64,000 bases of DNA from Collimonas silvisoli (lineage in GTDB: Bacteria; Pseudomonadota; Gammaproteobacteria; Burkholderiales; Burkholderiaceae_D). Below are positions 27,735 through 34,090 of the stretch, piece after piece. The stretch's first letter is position 1; the number at the start of each line of letters is the position of its first letter. The stretch lies in the NCBI RefSeq assembly GCF_018305005.1, contig NZ_JAGQEG010000014.1, forward strand, positions 1 through 64,000, read 5' to 3'. The position numbers and the translations under genes are program-made. Below the pieces are notes generated by a model, which was not told the DNA's origin, ran no database searches, and saw nothing but the letters and a program-made list of their open reading frames with translations.

Positions 27735-28487
27735 TCAATGTGGCGGTTGCGCCATCATGTCGTTGAACTGCGTCACAAACGTAGCCTCGCCAGGCCCAGG
27801 GTTATTGCGCAGCATTTTTGCTCCCTCCACCAGCACCTCCTCCGCATCCGTTCCAAGGACCTTGATCGTTTCGTCGATGAACTGTGCCAGAGGCATCGCC
27901 CGCGGTTCGTCATTGCTATTTAGCAGGTCCGTCTGCACCCAGGGCGGAGCTAACTCCAGCACCTTCACCGAGCTGTCTTTCAGCTTGTAGCGCAGCGATT
28001 GGGTGTACGAGTGTATCGCCGCCTTGGTGGAGGAATACACCGCCGTCATCGCCAATGGCACGAACCCCAGCACCGACGATACATTGATGACAGTAGCCGC
28101 ATCTTGTTTCTTCAAGTGTTCGATCAGCGCCGAAGTCATCCGGATCGGGCCCATCAGATTGGTCGTGATGGTCGACATTAGAAGACCCTCATCGACCACG
28201 CTTGCGGCATCGTCGATCTGCATGATGCCCGCGTTGTTGATCAGCACATTCAGTTTTGGGTACTCTGCAATCAGCTTCTGCGCGACCGCCGCAATGCTCG
28301 CAGGATCCTCGACATTGAGCTCCACCGACTGCATTCCGGGATTCGCCTTGGTCGTTTCCTCCAGATGGCCCTTACGTCGGCCCGAGATGATTACCTGATT
28401 CCCCAGTTTGTGCAAAGCCTCAGCCAAGCCACGCCCAATTCCTGAACCACCACCTGTAATAAAGATCGTATTTCCACTCAGTTTCAT
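27735..28487 (-). CDS. Short-chain dehydrogenase/reductase (DltE-like)
   Basis: 250-residue NAD(P)-dependent oxidoreductase of the SDR family. Cofactor motif TGGGSGIGRG (residues 11-20), NNAG (about 86-89), catalytic Ser in INVSSVLGF and YxxxK in YSSTKAAIHS (about 155-159). The N-terminal KLSGNTIFITGGGSGIG and later LEVAPPWVQT-like segment (LELAPPWVQTDL) are typical of DltE-type SDRs often found beside TetR regulators. ATG 28487 overlaps the stop of an upstream 41-codon frame. An AGAGGAACAG sequence provides the ribosome binding site. Substrate unknown. Confidence 0.88.
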   Translation of the reverse strand: MKLSGNTIFITGGGSGIGRGLAEALHKLGNQVIISGRRKGHLEETTKANPGMQSVELNVEDPASIAAVAQKLIAEYPKLNVLINNAGIMQIDDAASVVDEGLLMSTITTNLMGPIRMTSALIEHLKKQDAATVINVSSVLGFVPLAMTAVYSSTKAAIHSYTQSLRYKLKDSSVKVLELAPPWVQTDLLNSNDEPRAMPLAQFIDETIKVLGTDAEEVLVEGAKMLRNNPGPGEATFVTQFNDMMAQPPH

Positions 28488-28609
28488 TTTCTGTTCCTCT
28501 TGTTTGGTTTGTTTGATGACACAATTTGCTGCAGGCCGTGCTCTTGCCCGTTTGTAAAGCCAACAGGGCGTTCCCAGCCGGTCTTCTTACCGCCTCACGA
28601 ATTCGTCAT
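28487..28609 (-). pseudogene. 41-codon frame interrupted by an in-frame TGA
   Basis: AAAGGAGG ribosome binding site, ATG at 28609, then MTNS, an in-frame TGA (28597-28595), and a continuing frame of protein-like composition (GGKKTGWERPVGFTNGQEHG) to a TGA that overlaps the SDR start codon as ATGA. The good ribosome binding site and the coupling to the next gene suggest a former or recoded small gene. No later start codon with a ribosome binding site exists. Family not recognised. A simple nonsense mutation is the likeliest explanation. Confidence 0.3.
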
Positions 28610-28660
28610 GTTGTTGCCTCCTTTGATCTGTGGGAGTCATCAGTTGTGTTTAAGCGCCAC

Positions 28661-28759
28661 TCAGGCCAACTCGATCTGTAGTACGTTCCTGCGGGTCCTA
28701 CCCAATGCCAGCCAGTAAAGTGGCGCACTCGTCGAAGCGACGGGACTTTTGGCAGTCAT
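28661..28759 (-). pseudogene. MFS transporter remnant with internal deletion
   Basis: An AAGGAG site precedes ATG 28759. The first 20 residues (MTAKSPVASTSAPLYWLALG) resemble the N-terminus of drug/sugar efflux MFS proteins, in which such a stretch leads into the first membrane helix. The similarity then stops and the frame ends after 32 residues. In another frame the sequence after the break reads RTTDRVGLSGA followed by a stop, plausible for an MFS C-terminus. Reading: nearly all of an efflux gene was lost by internal deletion. It lies directly downstream of a TetR-type operator. Confidence 0.45.
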
Positions 28760-28777
28760 GTAAATCTCCTTTTTAAT

Positions 28778-28789
28778 ATGACCGGTCAT
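28778..28789. promoter_or_regulatory. TetR-type operator, downstream copy
   Basis: Perfect 12-bp palindrome ATGACCGGTCAT in the context AATATGACCGGTCATCTCA, about 20 bases upstream of the start of the MFS remnant. The same 19 bases, apart from the first one, occur at the tetR promoter. The shared site indicates that the regulator controls both its own gene and the MFS-remnant/SDR/SnoaL unit. Confidence 0.75.
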
Positions 28790-28834
28790 CTCAAAAATAC
28801 CAGAAAAAAAACATCACCAGGTTACGATGGGCAT

Positions 28835-29410
28835 TCAGGTTAAAATTTTACGAAACGTCACATCCATGAACACGTCAAATGCATCACGACTGCGTTCAAC
28901 TCGTGCCCTCAAGGTGGCTCCCTCCCACGCGTTGAGCAAAAATCCGGCGAGTGAACGCGCGTTTAGTTCACTCCCTATTGAGTGGTCGGCCTGGCCGGCG
29001 GCGATGGCCTCCTCAATAAGTCTGGTCCACTTCCCATAGACCCCAGCTAACTGGCTTCTGATGACCGGGCTTTGATCTGACAGTTCTGCGCTAAAATTTC
29101 CAAGAAGGCAACCTTGTTCAAAATCGCGGCTAACGATCATTTCATTGAGCTCCATAAAATATCTTCTCACCCGTTCCATTGGCGCGATGGACTGGTCTGT
29201 TAATACATCCCGCCAGTTGCCGCGTGTTCCATAATAATCAACAATCTCCGCGCCGAGCGCTTCCTTGCTCTCGAAGTGGTTGTAAAACGACCCCTTTGGC
29301 ACGCCGGCTGTAACGGTGATGTCTTGCACGCTGCAACCATTGAAGCCCTTCTCAGGAAGAAGTTTCAATGCTGCGTCGAAGATTTTGTCGTGTACATTTG
29401 GCTTTGGCAT
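28835..29410 (-). CDS. TetR/AcrR-family transcriptional regulator
   Basis: 191-residue repressor. The N-terminal helix-turn-helix domain (residues 8-55) contains TAGVPKGSFYNHFESKEAL, the typical TetR recognition helix. The C-terminal domain (TetR_C of the YbiH/LfrR-like kind, GCLLGNFSAELSDQSP) would bind a small ligand. A perfect palindrome 11 bases before its ATG indicates autorepression. Such regulators usually release the operator when bound to a toxic compound or quinone-like ligand. The genes downstream suggest a detoxification unit. Confidence 0.9.
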   Translation of the reverse strand: MPKPNVHDKIFDAALKLLPEKGFNGCSVQDITVTAGVPKGSFYNHFESKEALGAEIVDYYGTRGNWRDVLTDQSIAPMERVRRYFMELNEMIVSRDFEQGCLLGNFSAELSDQSPVIRSQLAGVYGKWTRLIEEAIAAGQADHSIGSELNARSLAGFLLNAWEGATLRARVERSRDAFDVFMDVTFRKILT

Positions 29411-29421
29411 GAATAGACAAT

Positions 29422-29433
29422 ATGACCGGTCAT
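29422..29433. promoter_or_regulatory. TetR-type operator, autoregulatory copy
   Basis: ATGACCGGTCAT immediately upstream of the tetR start codon (minus strand), identical to the copy at 28778-28789 including the flanking ATCTCA side. It overlaps the expected promoter/leader of tetR. Confidence 0.75.
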
Positions 29434-29529
29434 CTCATTTGTCAAGCCGGTTCGTCGTTTTTTTTAATGGTGTGTTGATTTGAGCTCATTCTTGACCCGT
29501 CTTCCGAGGCACTTTACGCCTGTCATTAG

Positions 29530-29555
29530 TGACAGCTGTGATTACTGACAGCTGT
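29530..29555 (+). repeat. Direct repeat TGACAGCTGT, 16-bp spacing
   Basis: TGACAGCTGT at 29530-29539 and 29546-29555, each containing the palindrome CAGCTG. The spacing is about one and a half helical turns. It lies just upstream of the putative small RNA at 29587 and could be a regulator site for it. Unverified. Confidence 0.35.
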
Positions 29556-29586
29556 ACCGACGCCGTAGGGGAGCTAAAATAGACCC

Positions 29587-29651
29587 GTCTTCTACAACTC
29601 TCCCCGAGTTTGACTTCGGCCCGTGACCGCAAGGTATCACGGGCTTTTTTT
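29587..29651 (+). ncRNA. Putative anti-SD small RNA, divergent copy A
   Basis: TAAAAT box at 29575-29580, then GTCTTCTAC, a hairpin AACTC-tcccc-GAGTT, a short linker, and a terminator GCCCGTGA...TCACGGGC followed by T7. The terminator is capped by ACC-GCAA-GGT, a GNRA tetraloop. The architecture matches the copies at 33284, 33651 and 36027, but the sequence is more diverged and the CTCCTCC stretch is only partly kept. No coding sequence fits here. Confidence 0.45.
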
Positions 29652-29866
29652 GGTCTGTGCTGCATAGGGAGCGTCAGCAGTTATCGGCAGTTGTCATTTA
29701 GCAGTCATACCATTGTCATGTTGGATGGGTAAGATGTCAGGTGTTGATTTAGTGCTGACTCATAAAGCCCAATCCAGCCGGGCGGGAGCTTTTCGAAGAG
29801 TGTTTTGCCGTCAACAGGTCAGCCGGTAGCCTCGATCACCGGCACCAGTTTTGTTTGCTTCAAATC
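29652..29866. other. Gene-free stretch
   Basis: No supported gene on either strand. The stretch contains several CAGT/GTCAT half-repeats at about 29675-29720 of unknown meaning. It lies between two terminator-like hairpins. Confidence 0.35.
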
Positions 29867-29896
29867 AACCCGCCGCCGCAAGGTGCGCGGGTTTTT
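29867..29896 (+). terminator. Terminator-like hairpin, GNRA-capped, copy B
   Basis: AACCCGC...GCGGGTT followed by T5, with the inner cap GCC-GCAA-GGT. It resembles the terminator halves of the putative small RNAs in this region, but no CTCCTCC stretch or promoter box precedes it. It may be the remnant of another copy, or end a transcript that starts near 29.7 kb. Confidence 0.5.
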
Positions 29897-29940
29897 GTTT
29901 TACTTGCCCGCGGCGGAGTCGTGGGAAGCCCTGCGGCCGC

Positions 29941-29946
29941 TATAAT
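29941..29946 (+). promoter_or_regulatory. -10 box TATAAT before the phosphopantetheinyl transferase gene
   Basis: Perfect TATAAT 58 bases upstream of the chosen ATG. No good -35 box is seen at the right distance, so the promoter is tentative. Confidence 0.35.
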
Positions 29947-30004
29947 GTTTTGCCGTCGGTTCCGACGCAGCCCCTGAACTTGTCCAGAGATCCGTTTGAC
30001 TCAC

Positions 30005-30706
30005 ATGCAAATTCCAGCAGAGCTTATGACCGAGATTATTTTGCCAGCAATGCCCGAGTCTATTTGCCAGGCCAGCTTGTGTTACACAGTCGACGCCGCG
30101 CAACTGGCACGGCTGAAAGTCGATGGCGTGGTCTTGCCCGAGAGCTTGGCAAACGCGGTCTTGAAGCGCCAGGTGGAGTTCGCCGCAGGCAGGTTTTGCG
30201 CCCGCGAGGCGCTGCAAAAGCGCGGCTGCGACAGCCCGGCGACGCTGGCTATCGGCCAGCATCGGGCGCCGCTTTGGCCGGCCGGCTACCTAGGCTCGAT
30301 CAGCCACGGCGACGGCTTGGCGATTGCGGTGGTGGCTGCAGCTGGGGAATGGCACGGGTTGGGAATTGATATTGAGCGCGTCCTCACTAATGAGGCCGCG
30401 CAGCCTCTGGTTGAGCATTTGATGACGGCGCCAGAACTGGCCATAGGCAATGCCGCCGGCCTGGCTCTTGAACATTGGCTGAGCCTGATTTTTTCGGCCA
30501 AGGAAAGCCTGTTCAAAGCGCTTTATCCTTTTGTCGGGCGATATTTCGATTTTCTGGATGTCGAGGTTTGCGAATTGCAAGAACAGCAATCCTGCATCAT
30601 GCTGAGATTGGCGACAAGCTTGTCGCCGTCATGCGTCAAAGGCAGCCTGTATTGCATTCGCTATAGTTATTTCTCAAATAATATTGCGACCTTATGCCTG
30701 TTCTGA
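30005..30706 (+). CDS. 4'-phosphopantetheinyl transferase, EntD type
   Basis: 233-residue Sfp/EntD-type enzyme that transfers phosphopantetheine from CoA to carrier proteins of nonribosomal peptide, polyketide or siderophore synthases. Motifs: EFAAGRFCAREAL (about 57-69), GSISHGDGLAIAVV (about 95-108), the Mg-binding GLGIDIERV (about 117-125) and FSAKESLFKALYP (about 163-175) with its conserved Lys and Glu. The frame is open from a TTG at 29996; the ATG at 30005 (or 30029) is more likely. No synthase genes are nearby, so it probably serves clusters elsewhere. Confidence 0.88.
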   Translation: MQIPAELMTEIILPAMPESICQASLCYTVDAAQLARLKVDGVVLPESLANAVLKRQVEFAAGRFCAREALQKRGCDSPATLAIGQHRAPLWPAGYLGSISHGDGLAIAVVAAAGEWHGLGIDIERVLTNEAAQPLVEHLMTAPELAIGNAAGLALEHWLSLIFSAKESLFKALYPFVGRYFDFLDVEVCELQEQQSCIMLRLATSLSPSCVKGSLYCIRYSYFSNNIATLCLF

Positions 30707-30753
30707 CGCCTGATCTATACGGCTCCAGGGCTGGATATTTGCGCGGCGGCATC

Positions 30754-30759
30754 TATAAT
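30754..30759 (+). promoter_or_regulatory. -10 box TATAAT before small gene
   Basis: TATAAT about 25 bases upstream of the start of the 82-residue gene, with the weak -35 candidate CTGGAT 17 bases further up. Would give a short leader containing the AGGAGG ribosome binding site. Confidence 0.4.
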
Positions 30760-30783
30760 AAAAAGTCTTCAGGAGGTTTTGTT

Positions 30784-31032
30784 ATGAAGGCTGCGAAGAT
30801 CATCGAGATGTGGGGTAGGGCAAGTCGCCAGGTACCGCTCACCAGCGACGACGACATCGTGCAGATGTTTGCCAACGAAATCGCCAAATTGTCCTATAAG
30901 CTGACAGAGGACGAGTTATACCGGCTGATCGCGGTCGGCGCGTTGGTTTATCAGCGAGGTTTCCGCGAGTTCGATGGAAACGTCATGGCTGATCTGCTGA
31001 TCAGGACCTTGCGCGAAGGTGGCCGAGCTTAG
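30784..31032 (+). CDS. Hypothetical 82-residue protein
   Basis: Soluble, helix-rich small protein with no signal peptide or membrane segment (MKAAKIIEMWGRASRQVPLT at the start; LTEDELYRLIAVGALVYQRG in the middle). The ATG has an excellent AGGAGG site 8 bases upstream, so it is probably a real gene. I recognise no family. It is separate from the transferase gene in front, since a TATAAT box lies between them. Confidence 0.65.
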   Translation: MKAAKIIEMWGRASRQVPLTSDDDIVQMFANEIAKLSYKLTEDELYRLIAVGALVYQRGFREFDGNVMADLLIRTLREGGRA

Positions 31033-31071
31033 GTCGATCTGCTTCAATGCAATCATGCCGTTTCAATGAAA

Positions 31072-31100
31072 AAGCCTGCGTCCTCAGCGGTCGCAGGCTT
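31072..31100 (-). terminator. Terminator of the 73-residue gene
   Basis: AAGCCTGCG...CGCAGGCTT stem of 9 bp with a 10-base loop; on the minus strand it is followed by five T. It lies 63 bases after the stop of the minus-strand gene and may also slow transcription of the plus-strand gene that converges on it. Confidence 0.7.
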
Positions 31101-31162
31101 GCATGTTGACGGTTAAAGCAGGTGATCAATGAGGTGATCAAAGCGGCCGGTCAAAGCCATCA

Positions 31163-31384
31163 TCAGATCCGGTAGATTTTCTCGCCAGTCTGAACAATCA
31201 CAAATTTTCCTTCGGAATATGGATTAAGCGCACGTCCATCTGCCAGTTGATAGATTTTCGGTCCGGGCAGGGAGCTGACAACGCCGTTTGCGGTAGCTCT
31301 TTCAATCGGGCTTTCATAACACTCAACATGATAGGCATCTCCTGTTTCCTTGCCTTTGGCGTCGAATTTTTCTATTAAATCCAT
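31163..31384 (-). CDS. Hypothetical 73-residue protein
   Basis: Small soluble protein (MDLIEKFDAKGKETGDAYHV; IYQLADGRALNPYSEGKFVI). An AAGGAG site 7 bases before ATG and a terminator behind it support a real single-gene unit. The beta-rich sequence suggests a small barrel. Family not recognised. Confidence 0.65.
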   Translation of the reverse strand: MDLIEKFDAKGKETGDAYHVECYESPIERATANGVVSSLPGPKIYQLADGRALNPYSEGKFVIVQTGEKIYRI

Positions 31385-31587
31385 AAATGTCTCCTTGTAC
31401 GCGAGGTTGGAATACCTGCGGTAACGATACCAGATTTTATTTCGCTGTTGTAGTAATCAATTCGCCCGTGATCAATTGACTCGCCTGGCGTTGCACATCG
31501 CCGTCTTGTTGCTATCCATTGCTGCTATCCATCCCGGCGCGTACCATGAGGGTCGCAGCAAGACAAATTCTTACAGAGGAAGCAGTA

Positions 31588-31953
31588 ATGAACGACGGTT
31601 TGACAAAAGACGAATTCGACGCCCTGGGGCAAATCAGCAAGACGCCGCAACGCGGCAGAGTGAGTGCATGTATTGCAAGAAACACCAAGCGCCTGACCGG
31701 TCTGAAATACATCGCCTATGAAAAAGACGGCAGCCTGTCATTGACGGATAAAGGGCGGCAAACCTTGTTCATCAAGAATTGCATAGACGGCCTGCGCGCC
31801 GTGGCCAGCGACCCTGGCGCCAAGCTTGCGGCTGATGTTGCCATGTTCCTCGGAAAAAAGGGGCATGTCAGCGCCAGGCCCGATGGCGATGGTTATGACA
31901 TCACTGAAAAAGGGCGTGAATCCCTGGCGGATATTGATTCTTCGGCGGTTTGA
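31588..31953 (+). CDS. Hypothetical protein, possible winged-helix
   Basis: 121-residue soluble protein. Two segments with the pattern of the end of a winged-helix wing, YIAYEKDGSLSLTDKGRQTL and DGDGYDITEKGRESLADI, suggest a tandem winged-helix fold, but no recognised family motif confirms this. AGAGGA lies 7 bases upstream of ATG 31588; a longer frame reaching 31519 lacks such a site. It stands alone between opposing genes. Confidence 0.6.
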   Translation: MNDGLTKDEFDALGQISKTPQRGRVSACIARNTKRLTGLKYIAYEKDGSLSLTDKGRQTLFIKNCIDGLRAVASDPGAKLAADVAMFLGKKGHVSARPDGDGYDITEKGRESLADIDSSAV

Positions 31954-31971
31954 GTTGCCGTTTTTGATTGC

Positions 31972-31992
31972 ATAACTTGCAATCCAAGTTAT
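31972..31992. repeat. Inverted repeat ATAACTTG-n5-CAAGTTAT
   Basis: Perfect 8-bp arms with a 5-base spacer, 18 bases after the preceding stop. There is no T-run, so it is a weak terminator. It could equally be an operator for the oxidoreductase gene downstream. Confidence 0.5.
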
Positions 31993-32064
31993 GCCCGAAG
32001 TATTAAGCTTGTGCGCTTAGTAAAAAATCATATAAATCAAAGACTTGATTAAAATTCTTGATGG

Positions 32065-32099
32065 TTATCCACAGGACTGTCCACAATTTCTGTGGGTAA
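32065..32099. promoter_or_regulatory. Cluster of DnaA-box-like sites
   Basis: TTATCCACA (32065-32073) is a perfect DnaA box. It is followed by TGTCCACAA (32079-32087) and, inverted, TGTGGGTAA (32091-32099). Three such sites within 35 bases upstream of a gene could bind DnaA as a regulator or titration site. No replication genes are nearby, so this is not proposed as the origin. Confidence 0.35.
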
Positions 32100-32161
32100 C
32101 TTCCAAAGAAAGCTTATTTGGCCGTGCGGCTGAATCCATCATGCAATCTACAGAGAAAACC

Positions 32162-33208
32162 ATGTCCATGTTGAGAATAGGTCTTTTAGGTTACGGTTAC
32201 GCGGGCGCTACTTTTCATGCGCCGCTGATCGGACACTCGGGCCGCACCGTGGTCAGTGCAATTGCCAGCAGTCAAGCCGAGGCTGCTGCGAAGGCTTGGC
32301 CGGAGGCGCGCATCGTTGCCGATCTCGATGCCTTGCTGATCGATGCCGCGATTGAGTGCATCGTGATCGCGACGCCCAACGATACGCATTTCAAGTTTGC
32401 TTGCCGCGCACTGGCTGCCGGCAAGCATGTGGTGGTCGACAAGCCGATCACGCTCAGCGCGGCCGAGGCCCGCATCCTGGCGCGCACGGCGGCCGACAAC
32501 AAGCTGTTGCTGGCGCCGTTTCATAACCGCCGCTGGGATGGGGATTTCCGCACTGTGCAGTCGTTGATCGCCAGCGGCCGGCTAGGCCACATCACGCATT
32601 TCGAGTCGCATTTCGATCGTTTCCGGCCCGAGGTGCGGCAGCGCTGGCGTGAGAATGCCTTGACTGGCGGCGGCTTGCTGTACGACCTTGGGCCGCATCT
32701 GATCGACCAGGCGTTGACATTGTTTGGTGCCCCGCAAAGCGTCAATGCGACCATTGGCGCTTATCGCGAGCATGCTCAGGCGGAGGATTATGTCCATCTG
32801 CAACTCGCTTATCCGGACAAGCAGGTGGTGTTGCACGCCAGCGCCCTGAGCGCGTTGGAGGCACCGCGTTTTGTGATTCACGGCCGGCGCGGCAGTTATC
32901 TGAAAACCGGGCTCGACAGCCAGGAAGATCAACTCAAGGCCGGTTTGCGTCCGGGCCAGCCGGGTTGGGCTAAAAACCCGCCTGGCCTGCTCAGGGAAGT
33001 TGAGGGCGAACTTGATCTGCGCGGTGAATTGGGCACTCTGGACGGCGCCTATGTGGAATTTTATCGCGCGCTGGCAGCGTCGATTCAGGATGGTTTGCCA
33101 TTTCCGGTGACGGCGGATGCCGCTGTCAGTGTTGCGGAAATCCTCGAACTGGCGCGCCAGAGCGCGGAAGAGGGCCGTCGTCTACCCTATGTGGCAACAG
33201 GATGGTAA
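32162..33208 (+). CDS. Gfo/Idh/MocA-family oxidoreductase
   Basis: 348-residue NAD(P)-dependent dehydrogenase. The Rossmann start is RIGLLGYGYAGATFHAPLI, and the family signature is AGKHVVVDKPITLSAAEA, whose Lys is a catalytic residue. FHNRRWDGDFRTV and the GGGLLYDLGPHLIDQAL segment match the YdgJ/IolW-type scyllo-inositol or sugar dehydrogenases. ATG 32162 is chosen because the Rossmann motif follows at once; the frame is open to 32045. Substrate is probably a sugar or cyclitol. No sugar genes flank it. Confidence 0.88.
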   Translation: MSMLRIGLLGYGYAGATFHAPLIGHSGRTVVSAIASSQAEAAAKAWPEARIVADLDALLIDAAIECIVIATPNDTHFKFACRALAAGKHVVVDKPITLSAAEARILARTAADNKLLLAPFHNRRWDGDFRTVQSLIASGRLGHITHFESHFDRFRPEVRQRWRENALTGGGLLYDLGPHLIDQALTLFGAPQSVNATIGAYREHAQAEDYVHLQLAYPDKQVVLHASALSALEAPRFVIHGRRGSYLKTGLDSQEDQLKAGLRPGQPGWAKNPPGLLREVEGELDLRGELGTLDGAYVEFYRALAASIQDGLPFPVTADAAVSVAEILELARQSAEEGRRLPYVATGW

Positions 33209-33248
33209 CGCTATCATATGTGTGAATAACTGATATGCGTTAAATAAA

Positions 33249-33278
33249 TTGGCGGTTCCCGGGGCGCCTCGATATAGT
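33249..33278 (+). promoter_or_regulatory. Promoter of putative small RNA copy C
   Basis: TTGGCG (33249-33254) and TATAGT (33273-33278) separated by 18 bases. TATAGT is shared at the same distance before copies D and E. Confidence 0.45.
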
Positions 33279-33283
33279 TACAC

Positions 33284-33352
33284 CTGTCTCCTCCAACACC
33301 TCCTAAGGTTTGGATTCAAGCCCGCACCGAAAGGTCCAGCGGGCTTTTTTTT
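33284..33352 (+). ncRNA. Putative anti-SD small RNA, copy C
   Basis: About 69 nt. A single-stranded 5' part contains TCTCCTCC. Next is a hairpin CCAA-c-ACC / GGT-TTGG with loop TCCTAA, a GATTC linker, then the terminator GCCCGC...GCGGGC with eight T. The terminator is capped by ACC-GAAA-GGT (GNRA). No coding sequence fits. The CTCCTCC stretch and the TCCT loop are complementary to Shine-Dalgarno sequences, so a role in translational control is suggested. Start inferred from the -10 box. Confidence 0.6.
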
Positions 33353-33395
33353 GCTTGCCTGATTTGTGGCATAGATGCTGCATTAGCCTGTAGGC

Positions 33396-33424
33396 TTGCC
33401 TTGCCGGGGAAATCTGTGTATAAT
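33396..33424 (+). promoter_or_regulatory. Promoter of a longer RNA candidate
   Basis: TTGCCT (33396-33401), 17-base spacer, TATAAT (33419-33424). The transcript would start near 33431 and end at the terminator at 33559-33590. Confidence 0.5.
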
Positions 33425-33430
33425 TTAAAA

Positions 33431-33590
33431 ATTGCCTTTCGCGTACAATATGCATATACGCAATTCGGGCCAATACAAGAGTAGATTCGTTACACGTCGG
33501 AGCCACTTTCCAGATAGGACTGGGTTTCGGGAATCTTCTCCTGTATTGAAAATTATGAAAACCTGCTTACCTCACGGTCGCAGGTTTTTT
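33431..33590 (+). ncRNA. Structured RNA candidate of about 160 nt
   Basis: A promoter-like pair precedes it and a terminator (AAACCTGC...GCAGGTTT, T6) closes it. In between, 33472-33488 and 33531-33547 can form a 17-bp stem with two mismatches, and the 5' end can fold as ATTGC-n5-GCGTA with TACGCAAT. No plausible protein is encoded. It lies between copies C and D of the short RNA family. Not a 6S or other RNA I recognise. Confidence 0.5.
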
Positions 33591-33616
33591 GCATTTGATA
33601 CCGTATTTTTACTATA

Positions 33617-33645
33617 TTGCAGTGCGTCATATTTTATTTTATAGT
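33617..33645 (+). promoter_or_regulatory. Promoter of putative small RNA copy D
   Basis: TTGCAG (33617-33622), 17-base spacer, TATAGT (33640-33645). Confidence 0.45.
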
Positions 33646-33650
33646 TGATT

Positions 33651-33716
33651 TGTCTCCTCCAATCCTCCACGGTTTGGATTCCGCCCGCGCCGTAAGGTCC
33701 AGCGGGCTTTTTTTTT
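33651..33716 (+). ncRNA. Putative anti-SD small RNA, copy D
   Basis: About 66 nt with the same parts as copy C: TGTCTCCTCC, hairpin CCAA-t-CC / GG-t-TTGG with loop TCCAC, GATTC linker, and terminator GCCCGC...GCGGGC with T9, capped by GCC-GTAA-GGT. The hairpin is one base pair shorter than in C and E, and the tetraloop differs, but the fold is kept. Confidence 0.6.
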
Positions 33717-33832
33717 GCCTGTCGGAAAAGATGAGCCAAGCCAGATGCATCAAGCAGGCCTATGGTCACGCGTTGGCTGCGATTTGTTGTCAGGAAGGAT
33801 ATAAATAGCACGCGTCTGCGCTGCCTGACGGC

Positions 33833-33988
33833 TCATTGGTGCGGCTTGATCGTCCGGCTTCGCAACCTGGCGTCGGAGCGGGCATTGCGGTTGTATGTCG
33901 ACAGAAAGCCGCGTGTCTTGAGTTCTTTGCGCAGCAGGAAAAGAGCAAGAAGAGCGGCAAAAGTGATGGAGGCAAGAAGGATTAACAT
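33833..33988 (-). CDS. Possible small single-helix membrane protein
   Basis: 51 residues: one hydrophobic helix (LILLASITFAALLALFLL) followed by a strongly basic tail (RKELKTRGF... ARLRSRTIKPHQ). There is no clear ribosome binding site before ATG 33988 and the frame is open a little further upstream. The rest of 33718-34090 holds nothing supportable. Confidence 0.3.
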   Translation of the reverse strand: MLILLASITFAALLALFLLRKELKTRGFLSTYNRNARSDARLRSRTIKPHQ

Positions 33989-34090
33989 TTTTGGGCTGCT
34001 AATTTGGCTGTTTATCTGAGTGGTACCAGATAGCAGCAAAATTCGCGCCAGATATTATTGTCGCAGCCGATACGCTGCGAATATACCTAT

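Noticed and set aside
29851-30369. Alternative + frame of 172 codons overlapping the phosphopantetheinyl transferase gene
   Set aside because: Out of frame with the clear PPTase motifs and without domain support.
32065-32099. Replication origin
   Set aside because: DnaA-box-like sites are present, but there are no AT-rich 13-mers, dnaA, dnaN, parAB or other origin genes nearby.
33431-33590. 6S RNA
   Set aside because: Length is close, but the expected central bubble and the conserved sequence of 6S were not seen.
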